From positions 248,001-312,000 of the forward strand of contig NZ_MSIF01000008.1 in NCBI RefSeq assembly GCF_001921215.1: DNA of 64,000 bases, written 5' to 3'. A program made the translations under genes and the position numbers. Every line of letters begins with the position of its first letter. Within the stretch, counting starts at the first letter, position 1. Below, piece after piece: positions 30,290 to 39,731 of this stretch. The notes under the pieces are model-generated. The model worked only from the letters and a program-made list of their open reading frames with translations. It searched no databases and was not told where the DNA came from. The stretch comes from Actinophytocola xinjiangensis. GTDB taxonomy: Bacteria; Actinomycetota; Actinomycetes; Mycobacteriales; Pseudonocardiaceae.

Positions 30290-31200
30290 CCCTGACCATC
30301 CACGGCGACGGCCAGCCGGCCGCCCACGCGATCGCCGAGGACCGCGACCACCTGCGTGATCTGCTTACCGAGCACGGCGCCCTGCTGCTGCGCGGGTTCG
30401 ACGTCGGCGGTGTCGACGGGTTCGAGGCCGCCGTCCGCGCCCTGTCCGGCACACCGCTGACCTACACCGAGCAGTCCACCCCGCGCAGCGTCATCAAGGG
30501 CCGGGTCTACACCTCCACCGACTACCCGGCCAACGCCGAGATCCCGCTGCACACCGAGATGTCCTACCAGGCCGCCTGGCCGCTGGTGCTGTACTTCCAC
30601 TGCGTCACCCCGCCCGACACGCTCGGCGCCACCCCGCTCGCCTCCACCCGCGCCGTGCTGGCCGCGCTCGACCCGGACGTGCGCGCCGAGTTCGAACGCC
30701 GCCGGTGGATGGTGGTGCGCAACTACGGCGACGAGGTCGGTCTGCGGTGGTGGCAGGCGTTCGGCACCGAGGACCGCGCCGAGGTGGAGCGGCGGTGCGC
30801 CGAGGGCGGGCTGCGCGCGGAGTGGATCGGGGACAACGGGCTGCGCACCACCGCCGTGCGCGACGCCGTGCACCGGCACCCGCGCACCGGCGACCCGGTG
30901 TGGTTCAACCACGTCGTGCTGTTCCACGAGAGTTCGCTGCCCGCCGAGGTGCGCGCGGCGATGATCGAGATCTACGGCCAGGACGGCCTGCCGAACAACA
31001 CCTACTACGGCGACGGCCAGCCGATCCCCGACGAGGTCGTCGACCACCTCCGGCAGGCCTACCGGGACGCGTCGACCCGGTTCGACTACCAGCGCGACGA
31101 CCTGCTCGTGGTGGACAACATGCTGGTGGCACACGGTCGGGAGCCGTTCACCGGTCCACGTAGGATCGCGGTCGCGATGGGCGAGGCGTCGAACGGGTGA
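30286..31200 (+). CDS. Fe(II)/2-oxoglutarate hydroxylase, SyrP/AsnO-like (TauD superfamily)
   Basis: A non-haem iron oxygenase of 304 residues. The metal triad is HTE (His89, Glu91) plus a distal His283 in VAHGREPF, with nearby Arg residues for 2-oxoglutarate. The HxE form, instead of HxD, and the segment [13 protein letters not shown] are typical of SyrP and AsnO, which beta-hydroxylate Asp, Asn or Thr in NRPS pathways. Embedded between the last NRPS and the permeases, with a GTGA overlap, it probably hydroxylates the Asn-like residue free or on the carrier. A beta-hydroxy-Asp/Asn could supply two iron ligands. The exact substrate is inferred. Confidence 0.88.
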   Translation: MTLTIHGDGQPAAHAIAEDRDHLRDLLTEHGALLLRGFDVGGVDGFEAAVRALSGTPLTYTEQSTPRSVIKGRVYTSTDYPANAEIPLHTEMSYQAAWPLVLYFHCVTPPDTLGATPLASTRAVLAALDPDVRAEFERRRWMVVRNYGDEVGLRWWQAFGTEDRAEVERRCAEGGLRAEWIGDNGLRTTAVRDAVHRHPRTGDPVWFNHVVLFHESSLPAEVRAAMIEIYGQDGLPNNTYYGDGQPIPDEVVDHLRQAYRDASTRFDYQRDDLLVVDNMLVAHGREPFTGPRRIAVAMGEASNG

Positions 31201-31212
31201 CGGAGGAACACG

Positions 31213-32259
31213 ATGACACCGGCACCGGCACCGGCCTCGGCTGAGGTCAGCGCCGATCCCGGCGTCCGCCGATGGTGGCGGTGGGGCGGGCTCGTCGCGG
31301 TGCTGGGCGTGCTGGTCCTGGTGTGTCTGCTGAGCATCGCCGTCGGCTCGCGGACCCTGCCGCTGGCCACGGTGTGGGACCTGCTGTGGCACGACGACGG
31401 CGGCGAGGACGCCTTCGCCATCCACGACGTCCGCGTCCCGAGGACCGTGCTGGGGCTGCTCTCCGGCGCCGCGCTGGGGCTGGCCGGGGCGCTGATGCAG
31501 GCCCTGGCCCGCAACCCGCTGGCCGACCCGGGACTGCTGGGGGTCAACCACGGCGCGTCGGCCGCGGTGGTCGTCGCGATCTCGCTGTTCGGGGTGAGCG
31601 CGCCCGGCGGGTACGTGTGGTTCGCGATCGCCGGGGCCGGCGCGGCGTCGGTGATCGTGTACCTGCTGGGCGCCGGCGGCCGGCCCGGCACCCCGGACCG
31701 GCTGGTGCTGGCCGGGCTGGCGATCGGCGCGGCGCTGGCCGCGTTCGTCTCGGCGGTGCTGTTCCTCGACCCGCAGAGCTTCGACGCGTTCCGGTTCTGG
31801 GAGGTCGGGTCGCTGACCGGGCGCAAGGTCGACGTCGTGTGGCAGGTCGGGCCGTTCCTGGCGGTCGGCATCGTCGTCGCGCTCGCGCTGGCCCGCCCGC
31901 TCAACGCGATGGGCCTGGGCACCGACGTCGCCCGCTCGCTGGGCGTGCACGTCACGCGCACCCAGACAGCGGCGGCGCTGTCGGTGGCGCTGCTGTGCGG
32001 CGCGGCCACCGCCGCCGTCGGCCCGATCGTGTTCGTCGGGCTCGCGGTGCCGCACCTGGCGCGGCTGGTGACCGGCCCCGACCAGCGTTGGGTGCTGTCG
32101 TACTCGCTGGTCATCGGGCCGGTGCTGCTGATCGCCGCCGACGTGCTCGGCCGGGTCGTCGCCCGCCCCGGCGAGCTGGAGGTCGGGATCGTGACCGCCG
32201 TGCTCGGCGCGCCGGCCCTGTTGTTGCTCGCCCGCCGCCGACGGATCGCCACGCCGTGA
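31213..32259 (+). CDS. Siderophore ABC transporter permease, FecCD family (importer 2, first subunit)
   Basis: A FecCD-family permease of 348 residues, starting 12 bases after the hydroxylase at ATG 31213 behind GGAGG (31204-31208). The N-terminus is an Ala/Pro-rich cytoplasmic tail, followed by about ten hydrophobic helices and the motif ARNPLADPGLLGVNHGAS near residue 100. It is very similar in pattern to the permease at 663-1676. Because it is in the biosynthetic operon, its cargo is probably the siderophore made here. Confidence 0.93.
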   Translation: MTPAPAPASAEVSADPGVRRWWRWGGLVAVLGVLVLVCLLSIAVGSRTLPLATVWDLLWHDDGGEDAFAIHDVRVPRTVLGLLSGAALGLAGALMQALARNPLADPGLLGVNHGASAAVVVAISLFGVSAPGGYVWFAIAGAGAASVIVYLLGAGGRPGTPDRLVLAGLAIGAALAAFVSAVLFLDPQSFDAFRFWEVGSLTGRKVDVVWQVGPFLAVGIVVALALARPLNAMGLGTDVARSLGVHVTRTQTAAALSVALLCGAATAAVGPIVFVGLAVPHLARLVTGPDQRWVLSYSLVIGPVLLIAADVLGRVVARPGELEVGIVTAVLGAPALLLLARRRRIATP

Positions 32260-33287
32260 CCGCGACCTGGGTTCTGCGCACCGGCCGCCTGTCGTTACGG
32301 GTGCGCCGCCGGGCCGTGTGGATGTCGGTGGCGCTGCTGGCGGTCGCGCTGGCGATCGGGCTGTGGACCCTGGTCACCGGCTCCTACCGGTCCTCGGTGG
32401 GCGAGGTGCTGGCGGTGTTCGTCGGGGAGGGCCGCCGGGGGCTCACCCAGACCGTGCTCAACCTGCGACTGCCCCGGCTGGCGGGCGCCGCGCTGGTCGG
32501 TGCCGCGCTGGGGATGAGCGGGGCGCTGTTCCAGAGCGTGTCCCGCAACCCGCTGGGCAGCCCGGACATCATCGGGCTGACCGCCGGCTCGTCGACCGGC
32601 GCGATCGTGGCGATTCTGGTGCTGCGCGGCGGATCGGCCGACGTCGCGGCCGGCGCGTTCGCCGGCGCGCTGCTCACCGGCGTGCTCGTGTACCTGCTGA
32701 CCTCGCGGCACGGCGCGTCCGGGTTCCGGCTGATCCTGACCGGCATCGGGCTGTCCGCGCTGCTGGTGGGCGTCAACTCCTACCTGATCACCCGCGCGGA
32801 CATCGCCGACGCGGAGACCGCGCGCCGGTGGCTGTCCGGCTCGCTCAACGGTGTGCGCTGGGAGGCCCTGGTCGCCCCGGCGGTGCTGCTGGCGGTGCTG
32901 GTCGCCGGGGTGCTCACCCTGGGGCACCGGCTCACGGTCCTGGAGACCGGCGACGAGACCGCCCAGGCGCGCGGGGTCCCGGTGCGCCGCACCAGGATCG
33001 CCGCCCTGTTCGCCGGGGTGGCGCTGGTGGGGGTGGCGACCGCGGTCGCCGGGCCGGTGGTGTTCGTGGCGCTCGCCGCCCCGCACATCGCCCGCCGGCT
33101 GACCGGCGCGCCAGGGCCGGGACTGGTGCCCGCCGCGCTGACCGGGGTCGTGTTGGTGGTGGCGAGCGACCTCGCCGTGCAGCGGGTCGTCGCGCCGCTG
33201 CAACTGCCCGTCGGGGTCGGCACCGCCGCGCTCGGCGGGCTCTACCTGGCGTGGCTGCTGGCCGGGGAACTGCGGCGGCGACCGTGA
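32256..33287 (+). CDS. Siderophore ABC transporter permease, FecCD family (importer 2, second subunit)
   Basis: A second FecCD permease, 343 residues, starting at GTG 32256 overlapping the previous stop. It has the family motif SRNPLGSPDIIGLTAGSSTGA and a C-terminal VVFVALAAPHIARRL segment that should face the ATPase. A rare TTA codon sits near the start at 32295-32297. It pairs with the preceding permease to form the channel. Confidence 0.93.
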   Translation: MTATWVLRTGRLSLRVRRRAVWMSVALLAVALAIGLWTLVTGSYRSSVGEVLAVFVGEGRRGLTQTVLNLRLPRLAGAALVGAALGMSGALFQSVSRNPLGSPDIIGLTAGSSTGAIVAILVLRGGSADVAAGAFAGALLTGVLVYLLTSRHGASGFRLILTGIGLSALLVGVNSYLITRADIADAETARRWLSGSLNGVRWEALVAPAVLLAVLVAGVLTLGHRLTVLETGDETAQARGVPVRRTRIAALFAGVALVGVATAVAGPVVFVALAAPHIARRLTGAPGPGLVPAALTGVVLVVASDLAVQRVVAPLQLPVGVGTAALGGLYLAWLLAGELRRRP

Positions 33288-33304
33288 ACACCGAAGGGAG
33301 TCCG

Positions 33305-34159
33305 GTGCACGCCGAGCGGAACCGGTTGTCCGGCAACGGTTTGACCCTCGCCTACGACGACCGGGTCGTCGTGCGCGACCTCGACGTCGTCGTCCCGGAC
33401 GGCTCGTTCACCGTGATCATCGGGCCGAACGCGTGCGGCAAGTCGACGCTGCTCAAGGCGTTGGCCAGGATGATCTCCCCGCGCGCGGGCGGGGTCGTGC
33501 TCGACGGCCGGGACATCGACCGCTACCCCACCAAGGAGATCGCCCGCCGGCTGAGCCTGCTGCCGCAGTCGGCGATCGTGCCTGGCCAGGTGACCGTCGG
33601 CGACCTCGTCGCCCAGGGCCGGTACCCGCACCAGTCGCTGCTGCGCCGGTGGTCGGTGGGCGACGAGCGGGCGGTCACCGAGGCGATGGCGCTGACCGGG
33701 GTCGCCGACCTCGCGAACCGGTTCGTGGACGAACTGTCCGGCGGGCAGCGCCAGCGGGTCTGGCTGGCCATGGTGCTCGCCCAGCAGACCAGCATCGTGC
33801 TGCTCGACGAGCCGACGACGTTCCTGGACATCGCCCACCAGTACGACGTGCTGGACCTGTGCGCCGATCTGCACGACCAGCGCGGCCAGACCCTGGTCGC
33901 GGTCCTGCACGACCTCAACCAGGCCAGCCGCTACGCCACCCACCTGGTCGTCATGCACGCCGGCGAGATCGTCGCCACCGGCCCGCCGGCCGACGTGGTC
34001 ACGGCCGCGCTGGTGGCCGAGGTGTTCGGCCTGCCGTGCACGGTGATCCCCGACCCGGAGACCGGCACACCGATGGTCGTGCCGACCGGCCGCGCCGGCC
34101 GGTCGGGTGCTCAGGCCAGTGTCTCGGCGACCAGGGGAACCAGGCCGTCGACGACGTAG
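33305..34159 (+). CDS. Siderophore ABC transporter ATP-binding protein (importer 2)
   Basis: An ATPase of 284 residues in the FecE/FhuC family: Walker A GPNACGKST, signature LSGGQRQRVW, Walker B VLLDEPTTFLD and VLHDLNQ switch. I chose GTG 33305 because GAAGGGAG (33293-33300) lies just upstream. GTG 33284, overlapping the permease stop, would add seven residues and is possible. The protein runs about 20 residues past the conserved PMVVPTGR end, and its last 49 bases overlap the convergent binding-protein gene. It is the last gene of the iron-controlled operon. Confidence 0.92.
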   Translation: MHAERNRLSGNGLTLAYDDRVVVRDLDVVVPDGSFTVIIGPNACGKSTLLKALARMISPRAGGVVLDGRDIDRYPTKEIARRLSLLPQSAIVPGQVTVGDLVAQGRYPHQSLLRRWSVGDERAVTEAMALTGVADLANRFVDELSGGQRQRVWLAMVLAQQTSIVLLDEPTTFLDIAHQYDVLDLCADLHDQRGQTLVAVLHDLNQASRYATHLVVMHAGEIVATGPPADVVTAALVAEVFGLPCTVIPDPETGTPMVVPTGRAGRSGAQASVSATRGTRPSTT

Positions 34160-35136
34160 GGGATGCTCAGCACCGACGCGGCCGACAGCGCGAGGCCGAT
34201 GTTGGGGTCCTCCGGGAACACCATCCGGCCCTCGGCGTTGGCGGCCATCCGCTCGATCTGCGGGTACTCGGACATCACGTCGTCGCGCGGGGAACCCTGC
34301 TGGCTGAGCACGATCACCACGTCGGCGTCCGCATCGGCCATCCGCTCGGGGGACATCTCGACGAAGTAGTCGTCCTTGCCCAGGCTCTCGACGTACGGGG
34401 ACGGGGTGAGCCCCCAGGCGGTGACGACCTGCATGCGGGTGTCGTTGACCGTGTAGATCCCGACCTTTCCGCTGTAGGCCAACAGGATCGACACGGTTTT
34501 GCCGGCGAAGCCGGGGTTGTCCCTGCCGACCGCGTCCAGCGCGGCCCTGGTCTGGGAAACCAGTTCGGCGCCTTCGTCGCCCTTGCCGACCGCGCGGGAG
34601 ATCAGCTCGGTGGAGGTCTGCCACGGCACCTGGTTGGGCTCGCAGCCCTTCGCGAGCCCGACGGTCGTGCCGTAGCCGACGAGGGTCTCGTGTTCGGCGT
34701 CGTCGCCGGAGGACTGCACGTTGACGATCAGGTCCGGTTCGAGCTGGCCGACCAGTTCGAAGTTGAACGGCGGCCGGAAGAACTCGGGCGTGGTGTCCCC
34801 GAGCCGGTCCTCCGCCCACACCCCGACCCCGCGCTCCATCGTCGGCACGAACCGGAACACCCCGACGGGCACGATTCCCAACGCCAGCAACACGTCGTGG
34901 TCGGTGCGGCCCAGCGACAGCACCCGCGTCGGCGCGGCCTCGACGGTCACCTGGCCGAACGTGTCCTCGACGGTGACGGGGAAACCGCCGCCGGTCGCGC
35001 CGCCGCCCTCGGCCGGTTCGGCCGGCTCCTCGGTACCGCAGGCCGCCAGTAACGCCGCCGCTCCCACACCGGCCGCGCTCACCGTGAGGAACCGCCGCCG
35101 GCTCATGATCGGGTGGGTCTGGGCACGACGGTTCAT
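34111..35136 (-). CDS. Iron-siderophore substrate-binding lipoprotein, Tat-type signal (importer 2)
   Basis: A 341-residue FecB-class binding protein with a twin-arginine signal (SRRRFLTVS near 12-20) and lipobox LLAAC with Cys33, so it is probably exported folded and lipidated. The mature part has TRVLSLGRTDHDVLLALG and a GQLEPDLIVNV segment. I chose ATG 35136 with GGTGAGG about eight bases upstream; ATG 35106 would still keep the Tat motif. The signal region contains a rare TTA codon (35050-35052). It has its own iron box upstream and faces the permease/ATPase genes, whose binding protein it should be. Confidence 0.92.
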   Translation of the reverse strand: MNRRAQTHPIMSRRRFLTVSAAGVGAAALLAACGTEEPAEPAEGGGATGGGFPVTVEDTFGQVTVEAAPTRVLSLGRTDHDVLLALGIVPVGVFRFVPTMERGVGVWAEDRLGDTTPEFFRPPFNFELVGQLEPDLIVNVQSSGDDAEHETLVGYGTTVGLAKGCEPNQVPWQTSTELISRAVGKGDEGAELVSQTRAALDAVGRDNPGFAGKTVSILLAYSGKVGIYTVNDTRMQVVTAWGLTPSPYVESLGKDDYFVEMSPERMADADADVVIVLSQQGSPRDDVMSEYPQIERMAANAEGRMVFPEDPNIGLALSAASVLSIPYVVDGLVPLVAETLA

Positions 35137-35200
35137 CCGGATAACCTCACCACTGGCCTGGACCGCGCATGCGCGGCCGATTGCTTCGACGGCGTAGAAC

Positions 35201-35219
35201 TTAGCCCAGGCTAGCCTTA
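35201..35219 (-). promoter_or_regulatory. Iron box of the second binding lipoprotein
   Basis: The plus-strand 19-mer TTAGCCCAGGCTAGCCTTA matches about 14 of 19 positions of the IdeR/DmdR1 box. It lies 65 bp upstream of the lipoprotein ATG (35136). Being palindromic it could also affect the CHAT gene, but that gene reads towards the box and ends at 35240. Confidence 0.72.
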
Positions 35220-35239
35220 CGACGTAACCCTGTCCTCGG

Positions 35240-38200
35240 TCACGGACCGGTGTGCACGTACGACGCCCACAGCACCGGATCCGGGTTCTCGGCGCGCAGT
35301 CGCGCCACCGCGTCCCGCAACGCGGTCGCCGCACGGTCGCTGGCCAGCGGCGACGCCCCACCGCCGAGCCCCGCGTAGAACCGGGCGGCGATCCGGGCGG
35401 CGTGCGCGTCGCTGACGACCCACTGGGTGGCCACGACGTGGGTGAACCCGGCCAGCCGCAGCGCGCCGGCCAGGTGCAGGGCCTCGTCGGGCACGGTGAG
35501 CACGCCGCGCGCGGTCTCGCAGGCGGACAGGAAGACCAGTTCGGCGCGGTCCAGCCGCAGCCGCGCGATGTCCCCGACGGTGATCGGCGCGGTCCGCTGG
35601 TGGTCGGCGCAGTACAGCGCGCCGCCGGCCGGGTCGAGCGGGTCCTGGCTGCCGTGCCCGGCGAAGTGCAGGTGGGTGTGCGCGGGCAGGGCGGCGAGCA
35701 CCGCCGCGCGGGTGGCGTCCTCACCGGTGAGCACGGTCGCGCCGGGGACGAGGGCGGCGAGGTCAGCGATCTCGGTCGCCGCGTTGGGCAGTGGCGTGAG
35801 CCCCGGGGTCGCCGGCTGCCCGACGGCCAGCAGACTGGCCGCGCCCGTCGCGCCGGCACGGGTTTCGGCCAGCGCGCGCAGGGTCGGCGTGTAGGAGCAG
35901 GTGACCCGGTCGAGCAGGGTGTCGCCGGAGCCGTGGTGGCCGGCGGCGTGCACCGGCAGGAAGGTCAGCAGGCCGGTCGGGCACCACCACAGCCGTTCCG
36001 GGTCGCCCGGCAGGGCGTCGAGCACCGGCCTGGCCACGGTGTCCCACAGCCAGCCCAGCAGCCGGGTCAGCATCTGCCGCGCGCGCCACAGCCCGGTCGC
36101 GGACCCGGTGTGTGTCAACGCCTCCAGCAGCGCGGTGGCCCGCCGCGCGACCGCGTCCTCGTCGAGGTCGCGCAGCCCGACGGTGGTCAGGCCGGCGGTG
36201 GTCAGGATCAGGGCGTCGCAGCGGTCGCGGTGGACGTTGACCACCACGACCGGGCCGCCGGCCGCCGCGCCCCGCAACCGGTCCAGCGACGGCGGCCGCA
36301 GGAACCCGGCCAGCCCCGGCAGGGCGCGGGCCCTGGCGAGCAGCGTGTCCCACTCACGGGCCAGCGCGCGGCGGCGTTCGGTGGGGTCGGGTTCGGGTTC
36401 GCCGGTGAGCAGGTCCGGGGCGGCGGCGTCGAGTTCGGCGCGCACGGCCCGCACCCGGTCGGCCAGGCCGGGGTCGACGGCGCTGAGTTCGCCGAGGTCG
36501 TCGCGGGCGTCCAGGGCCTGGGCGAGCAGCACGCCCCGGCCGTGTTCGAGCAGGCGCAGCGCCTGCTCCTGGTCGCCGAGCCTGAGCGCGGCGGCCGCGG
36601 CGTCGCTGGCGAGACCGGCGAACTCGCCCAGCACGCTGACCCGGTCGTCGCGGTCGAGCCCGTGCCAGGCCAGGACCGGCAGCAGTTCGATCGCCGTCCG
36701 GTAGCCGGCGACCGCCTCGGCCCAGTTCTCCAGCACGGCGGCGGTGGCGCCCCAGGACCGGGCGCCACGAACCCGCAGTTCGGTCGGCACGATGTCGTCG
36801 CCGGCCACCTCCTTGAACAACGCCACCGCGGTGTCCACATCGGACTTCCTGGCGCGCAGGAGCAGGGCGCGGCCGAGGTTGTAGCGGCAGCGTCCGCCGC
36901 CGGGATGCCCGGCCGGGGCCGCCGCCACGGCCGCCCGCCCGGCCTCGATCACCGCGTCGAGGTCGGCCGGGTCGGCCGTGCGGGTGTACCGGTCCTGGAG
37001 CGCGAGGGCCAGATTTCCCAGGTACAGCATGCGGTTCGGATGGTCGGGCGGGGTGAGCCGCAACGCGGTTCGCAGTGCCCTCAGCCCGTCCTCCGCGTCA
37101 CCGGGGTCGCCGGTGAGCAGGTGGCGTTGGTGCAGCGCGTTGGCGTGGTTGGCCAGGACGCGGGGCCGGCCGGCGTGGTCGGCCGGCGTGGCGTCGACGG
37201 CCGCGAGGGACGCGTCGATCAGCTCGTCCAGCACGGCGGCGTCCCGGGTGCGGTGGTACCGCGACATCAGCGCGACCGACAGGTTGGACAGCATCACCAC
37301 CCGCAGCGGGTGATCGGTCGGGGCGACCGCGACGGCCTGACGGTTGGCCCCGATGGCCTCGTCGAGGTCGGTGAGCGCCGAGGTCAGTTCGTGGCGCCGG
37401 CGCAGCGCGGTGGCCAGGGTGGTCAGGTTGATGGCGTGGCCGAGCCCCTGCCCCTCGGTGAGCCGCACCGCCTGTCTGGCGGCCCCCACCGCGGCCTCGA
37501 TGTCCTGCGGCGCCCCGGTTCTGGTGGCGCGGGTGAACAGCGCGGTGGTCAGGTTGGCCAGGTAGATGGCGCGGTCGGGGTGCGCGGCCGGAACGACCTC
37601 GACCGCCCGCCGGCTCAGGTCGATGGCCCGGTCCCCGTCGGCCGGCTCGTCCCGGCGCTCGTACCGGTGCCGCAGCGCCGCGCCCAGGTTGGACAGCATC
37701 TTGGCGTGGCTGACCGGTTCGGTCCGCGACCGTGCTTCGGCGCTGTCGAACAACCGCACCGCCTCGTCCAGGTCGGCGGGCTCCCCGGTCCGCTCGTAGC
37801 GGCTCTGCATCGCCCGCCCGAGATGGAACTCCGCGCCGGCCCGGGACGCGTGGTCCTCCGGTGTGATCCGCAGAGCCTCCTGTCCCCACTCGACGGCCGT
37901 CCGCAGGTCCGCGAGGTCCTCGGTCCGCCCGAACCGGAGTTGGTAGGCGCCCGCCAGGTTGGTCACGTCGACCACCCTCTCCGGATCGTCGCGCCCGACG
38001 ACCTGCCGCGTCGCGTCGATCCCCGCGTCCAGATCGGCGAGATCGGAGGTGATCTGGAACCGCGCCGAGTAGGCGCCGCCGAGTTCCGACAGCGCGTTGG
38101 CCCGCGCCGGATGCCCGGCGGAGGTGATGTTCTCCACCCGCCGCAACAACCCGATCGCCTCGTCGAGGTCGTCGAGCGCGGGCATCCGATCGGCCCGGAC

Positions 38201-39598
38201 CTGGAGGGTCGCGGCCAACGCCACCATCGCCCCGACCTGGTCGCCCTCTCCCAGCCCCCGCCGCCCCGCGTCCACCGCGGCGTCGAGGTCGGCCAGGTCC
38301 CCGGTCTCCTCGAACAGCCTGGCCCGCGCCCGCCCCAGGCTGACGAGGTACTGGGCGTCCGGTTCGACCGCGACCGCCCGTTCCAGCACCCGCACCGCCT
38401 CGGGCACGTCCTGACGAAGCAACGCGAGCCCCAGCGTGTCGAGCCGATCGGCCAGGGCCGGGTCACCGTCCCGGGTGGCCGCCACCGCCCGCCGGGCGGC
38501 GTCAACGGCGATCTCCAGGTCGCGCGGATCGCGGCTGTGCCGAAACCGCGCCGTCCGCACCTGCCCGATGACGGTCAGACAGTGGGCGAGGCGGGGATGG
38601 TGCGCCGGACAGGCCGCCACCGCGTCCTCGGCCGCCTGCGTGGCGGCGTCGATGTCCGCCGTCGTTCCGAGCCGGTTGTACCGGGTGCGCAGGGCGAGCG
38701 CGAGGTTGGCCAACACGTTGGCCAGCAAGGGCGGGTCAGCGCCCGACGCCGCAGCGCGGCGAAAGGTGTCCACGCTCTGGTCGAGGTCGTCGAGATCGTC
38801 CCGAAGTTCGTGCCGCACCATCAACGCCGTGGCGGCGTTGAACAGACACGTCGCCACCGGCGCGCCCGCCAGGGTGGCGGCCCGCCGGGCGAGATCGACC
38901 GCGTGATCGAGGTCGGCCGCCGACCGGCTGCGCGGAAACCGCCCGTAGCAGGCGAAACTGAGATTATTGAGGATCAGCCCCAACTCCGGATGATCATCCG
39001 GAGCAAGGCCCACCGCCGCCCACCCCACGGCGACAGCGTTGTCGAGATCGGCAGTGTCCCCCGTCACGGAGAACCGGCCCCGCAGCCCGGCACACAGGTT
39101 CGTCAGAAAGACCGGCTTGTCCGGATGCCCGTCCGGAATCCCCGCAGCGGCCCACGAGGACAACCGAACCATGCCCTCGAGCGCGTCCCGGTCCCCCTCC
39201 GCCTCCCACCGGGCGAAGGCCTTGAGGGACTCGTTCCCCGCACCGGTGAGATCGGTGACGTCCGGGACCGGCAGCGCTCGCACCCGCTCACGCAGCGGTT
39301 CCGGCACCGCGTCCGGCGCCACCACGTTCACCATGGAGAACAACGCGGCGGCCTGAGCCGTCTGACCCACGGCGTGGTGCCAGGTGGCGAGCAGCAGCGT
39401 CACCTCCCAGTCCACCACCAACGGCGGCAGCCCCCGCTCGGGCGCGAGGAAGACGGAGTAGGGCCGCAGGATGTCGACAAGGGCTTCGGTGTCATGCAGA
39501 GCGGCGACCTCGCCCGTGCGCTCGTGGTGCCCCAGCCGCTCCCACAGCTCGACGAAGCTCCGCTCCACGCCCGAGTAGTCCGCCAAGTCCGCCCCCAT
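35240..39598 (-). CDS. Giant TPR-CHAT caspase-like protein
   Basis: A 1452-residue protein: about 1050 residues of tandem TPR-like helical repeats, with a recurring pattern like DLDEAVxxARRAV followed by an HPxRAxxLxNLA core, then a C-terminal CHAT domain. The CHAT cysteine-protease dyad is present as HFAGHGSQDP (His about 1315) and FLSACETARG (Cys about 1360), so it is probably an active peptidase. No signal peptide or membrane segment is seen. In known systems TPR-CHAT proteins are proteases switched on by a partner, but no recognisable partner is adjacent. The amidase lies upstream on the same strand. ATG 39598 or GTG 39601 could be the start. Confidence 0.88.
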   Translation of the reverse strand: MGADLADYSGVERSFVELWERLGHHERTGEVAALHDTEALVDILRPYSVFLAPERGLPPLVVDWEVTLLLATWHHAVGQTAQAAALFSMVNVVAPDAVPEPLRERVRALPVPDVTDLTGAGNESLKAFARWEAEGDRDALEGMVRLSSWAAAGIPDGHPDKPVFLTNLCAGLRGRFSVTGDTADLDNAVAVGWAAVGLAPDDHPELGLILNNLSFACYGRFPRSRSAADLDHAVDLARRAATLAGAPVATCLFNAATALMVRHELRDDLDDLDQSVDTFRRAAASGADPPLLANVLANLALALRTRYNRLGTTADIDAATQAAEDAVAACPAHHPRLAHCLTVIGQVRTARFRHSRDPRDLEIAVDAARRAVAATRDGDPALADRLDTLGLALLRQDVPEAVRVLERAVAVEPDAQYLVSLGRARARLFEETGDLADLDAAVDAGRRGLGEGDQVGAMVALAATLQVRADRMPALDDLDEAIGLLRRVENITSAGHPARANALSELGGAYSARFQITSDLADLDAGIDATRQVVGRDDPERVVDVTNLAGAYQLRFGRTEDLADLRTAVEWGQEALRITPEDHASRAGAEFHLGRAMQSRYERTGEPADLDEAVRLFDSAEARSRTEPVSHAKMLSNLGAALRHRYERRDEPADGDRAIDLSRRAVEVVPAAHPDRAIYLANLTTALFTRATRTGAPQDIEAAVGAARQAVRLTEGQGLGHAINLTTLATALRRRHELTSALTDLDEAIGANRQAVAVAPTDHPLRVVMLSNLSVALMSRYHRTRDAAVLDELIDASLAAVDATPADHAGRPRVLANHANALHQRHLLTGDPGDAEDGLRALRTALRLTPPDHPNRMLYLGNLALALQDRYTRTADPADLDAVIEAGRAAVAAAPAGHPGGGRCRYNLGRALLLRARKSDVDTAVALFKEVAGDDIVPTELRVRGARSWGATAAVLENWAEAVAGYRTAIELLPVLAWHGLDRDDRVSVLGEFAGLASDAAAAALRLGDQEQALRLLEHGRGVLLAQALDARDDLGELSAVDPGLADRVRAVRAELDAAAPDLLTGEPEPDPTERRRALAREWDTLLARARALPGLAGFLRPPSLDRLRGAAAGGPVVVVNVHRDRCDALILTTAGLTTVGLRDLDEDAVARRATALLEALTHTGSATGLWRARQMLTRLLGWLWDTVARPVLDALPGDPERLWWCPTGLLTFLPVHAAGHHGSGDTLLDRVTCSYTPTLRALAETRAGATGAASLLAVGQPATPGLTPLPNAATEIADLAALVPGATVLTGEDATRAAVLAALPAHTHLHFAGHGSQDPLDPAGGALYCADHQRTAPITVGDIARLRLDRAELVFLSACETARGVLTVPDEALHLAGALRLAGFTHVVATQWVVSDAHAARIAARFYAGLGGGASPLASDRAATALRDAVARLRAENPDPVLWASYVHTGP

Positions 39599-39731
39599 CA
39601 CACGACGTGTCCCCACCCTAGACACCACCACGGGTGGACCGGGCTCGACGACGTCGCACCCATCAGCACGTGCGGCGGTTTCGGGATGCGGTGGCCGGCG
39701 CCGACCGCTGTCGATGATCCGTTCGTCGTGG

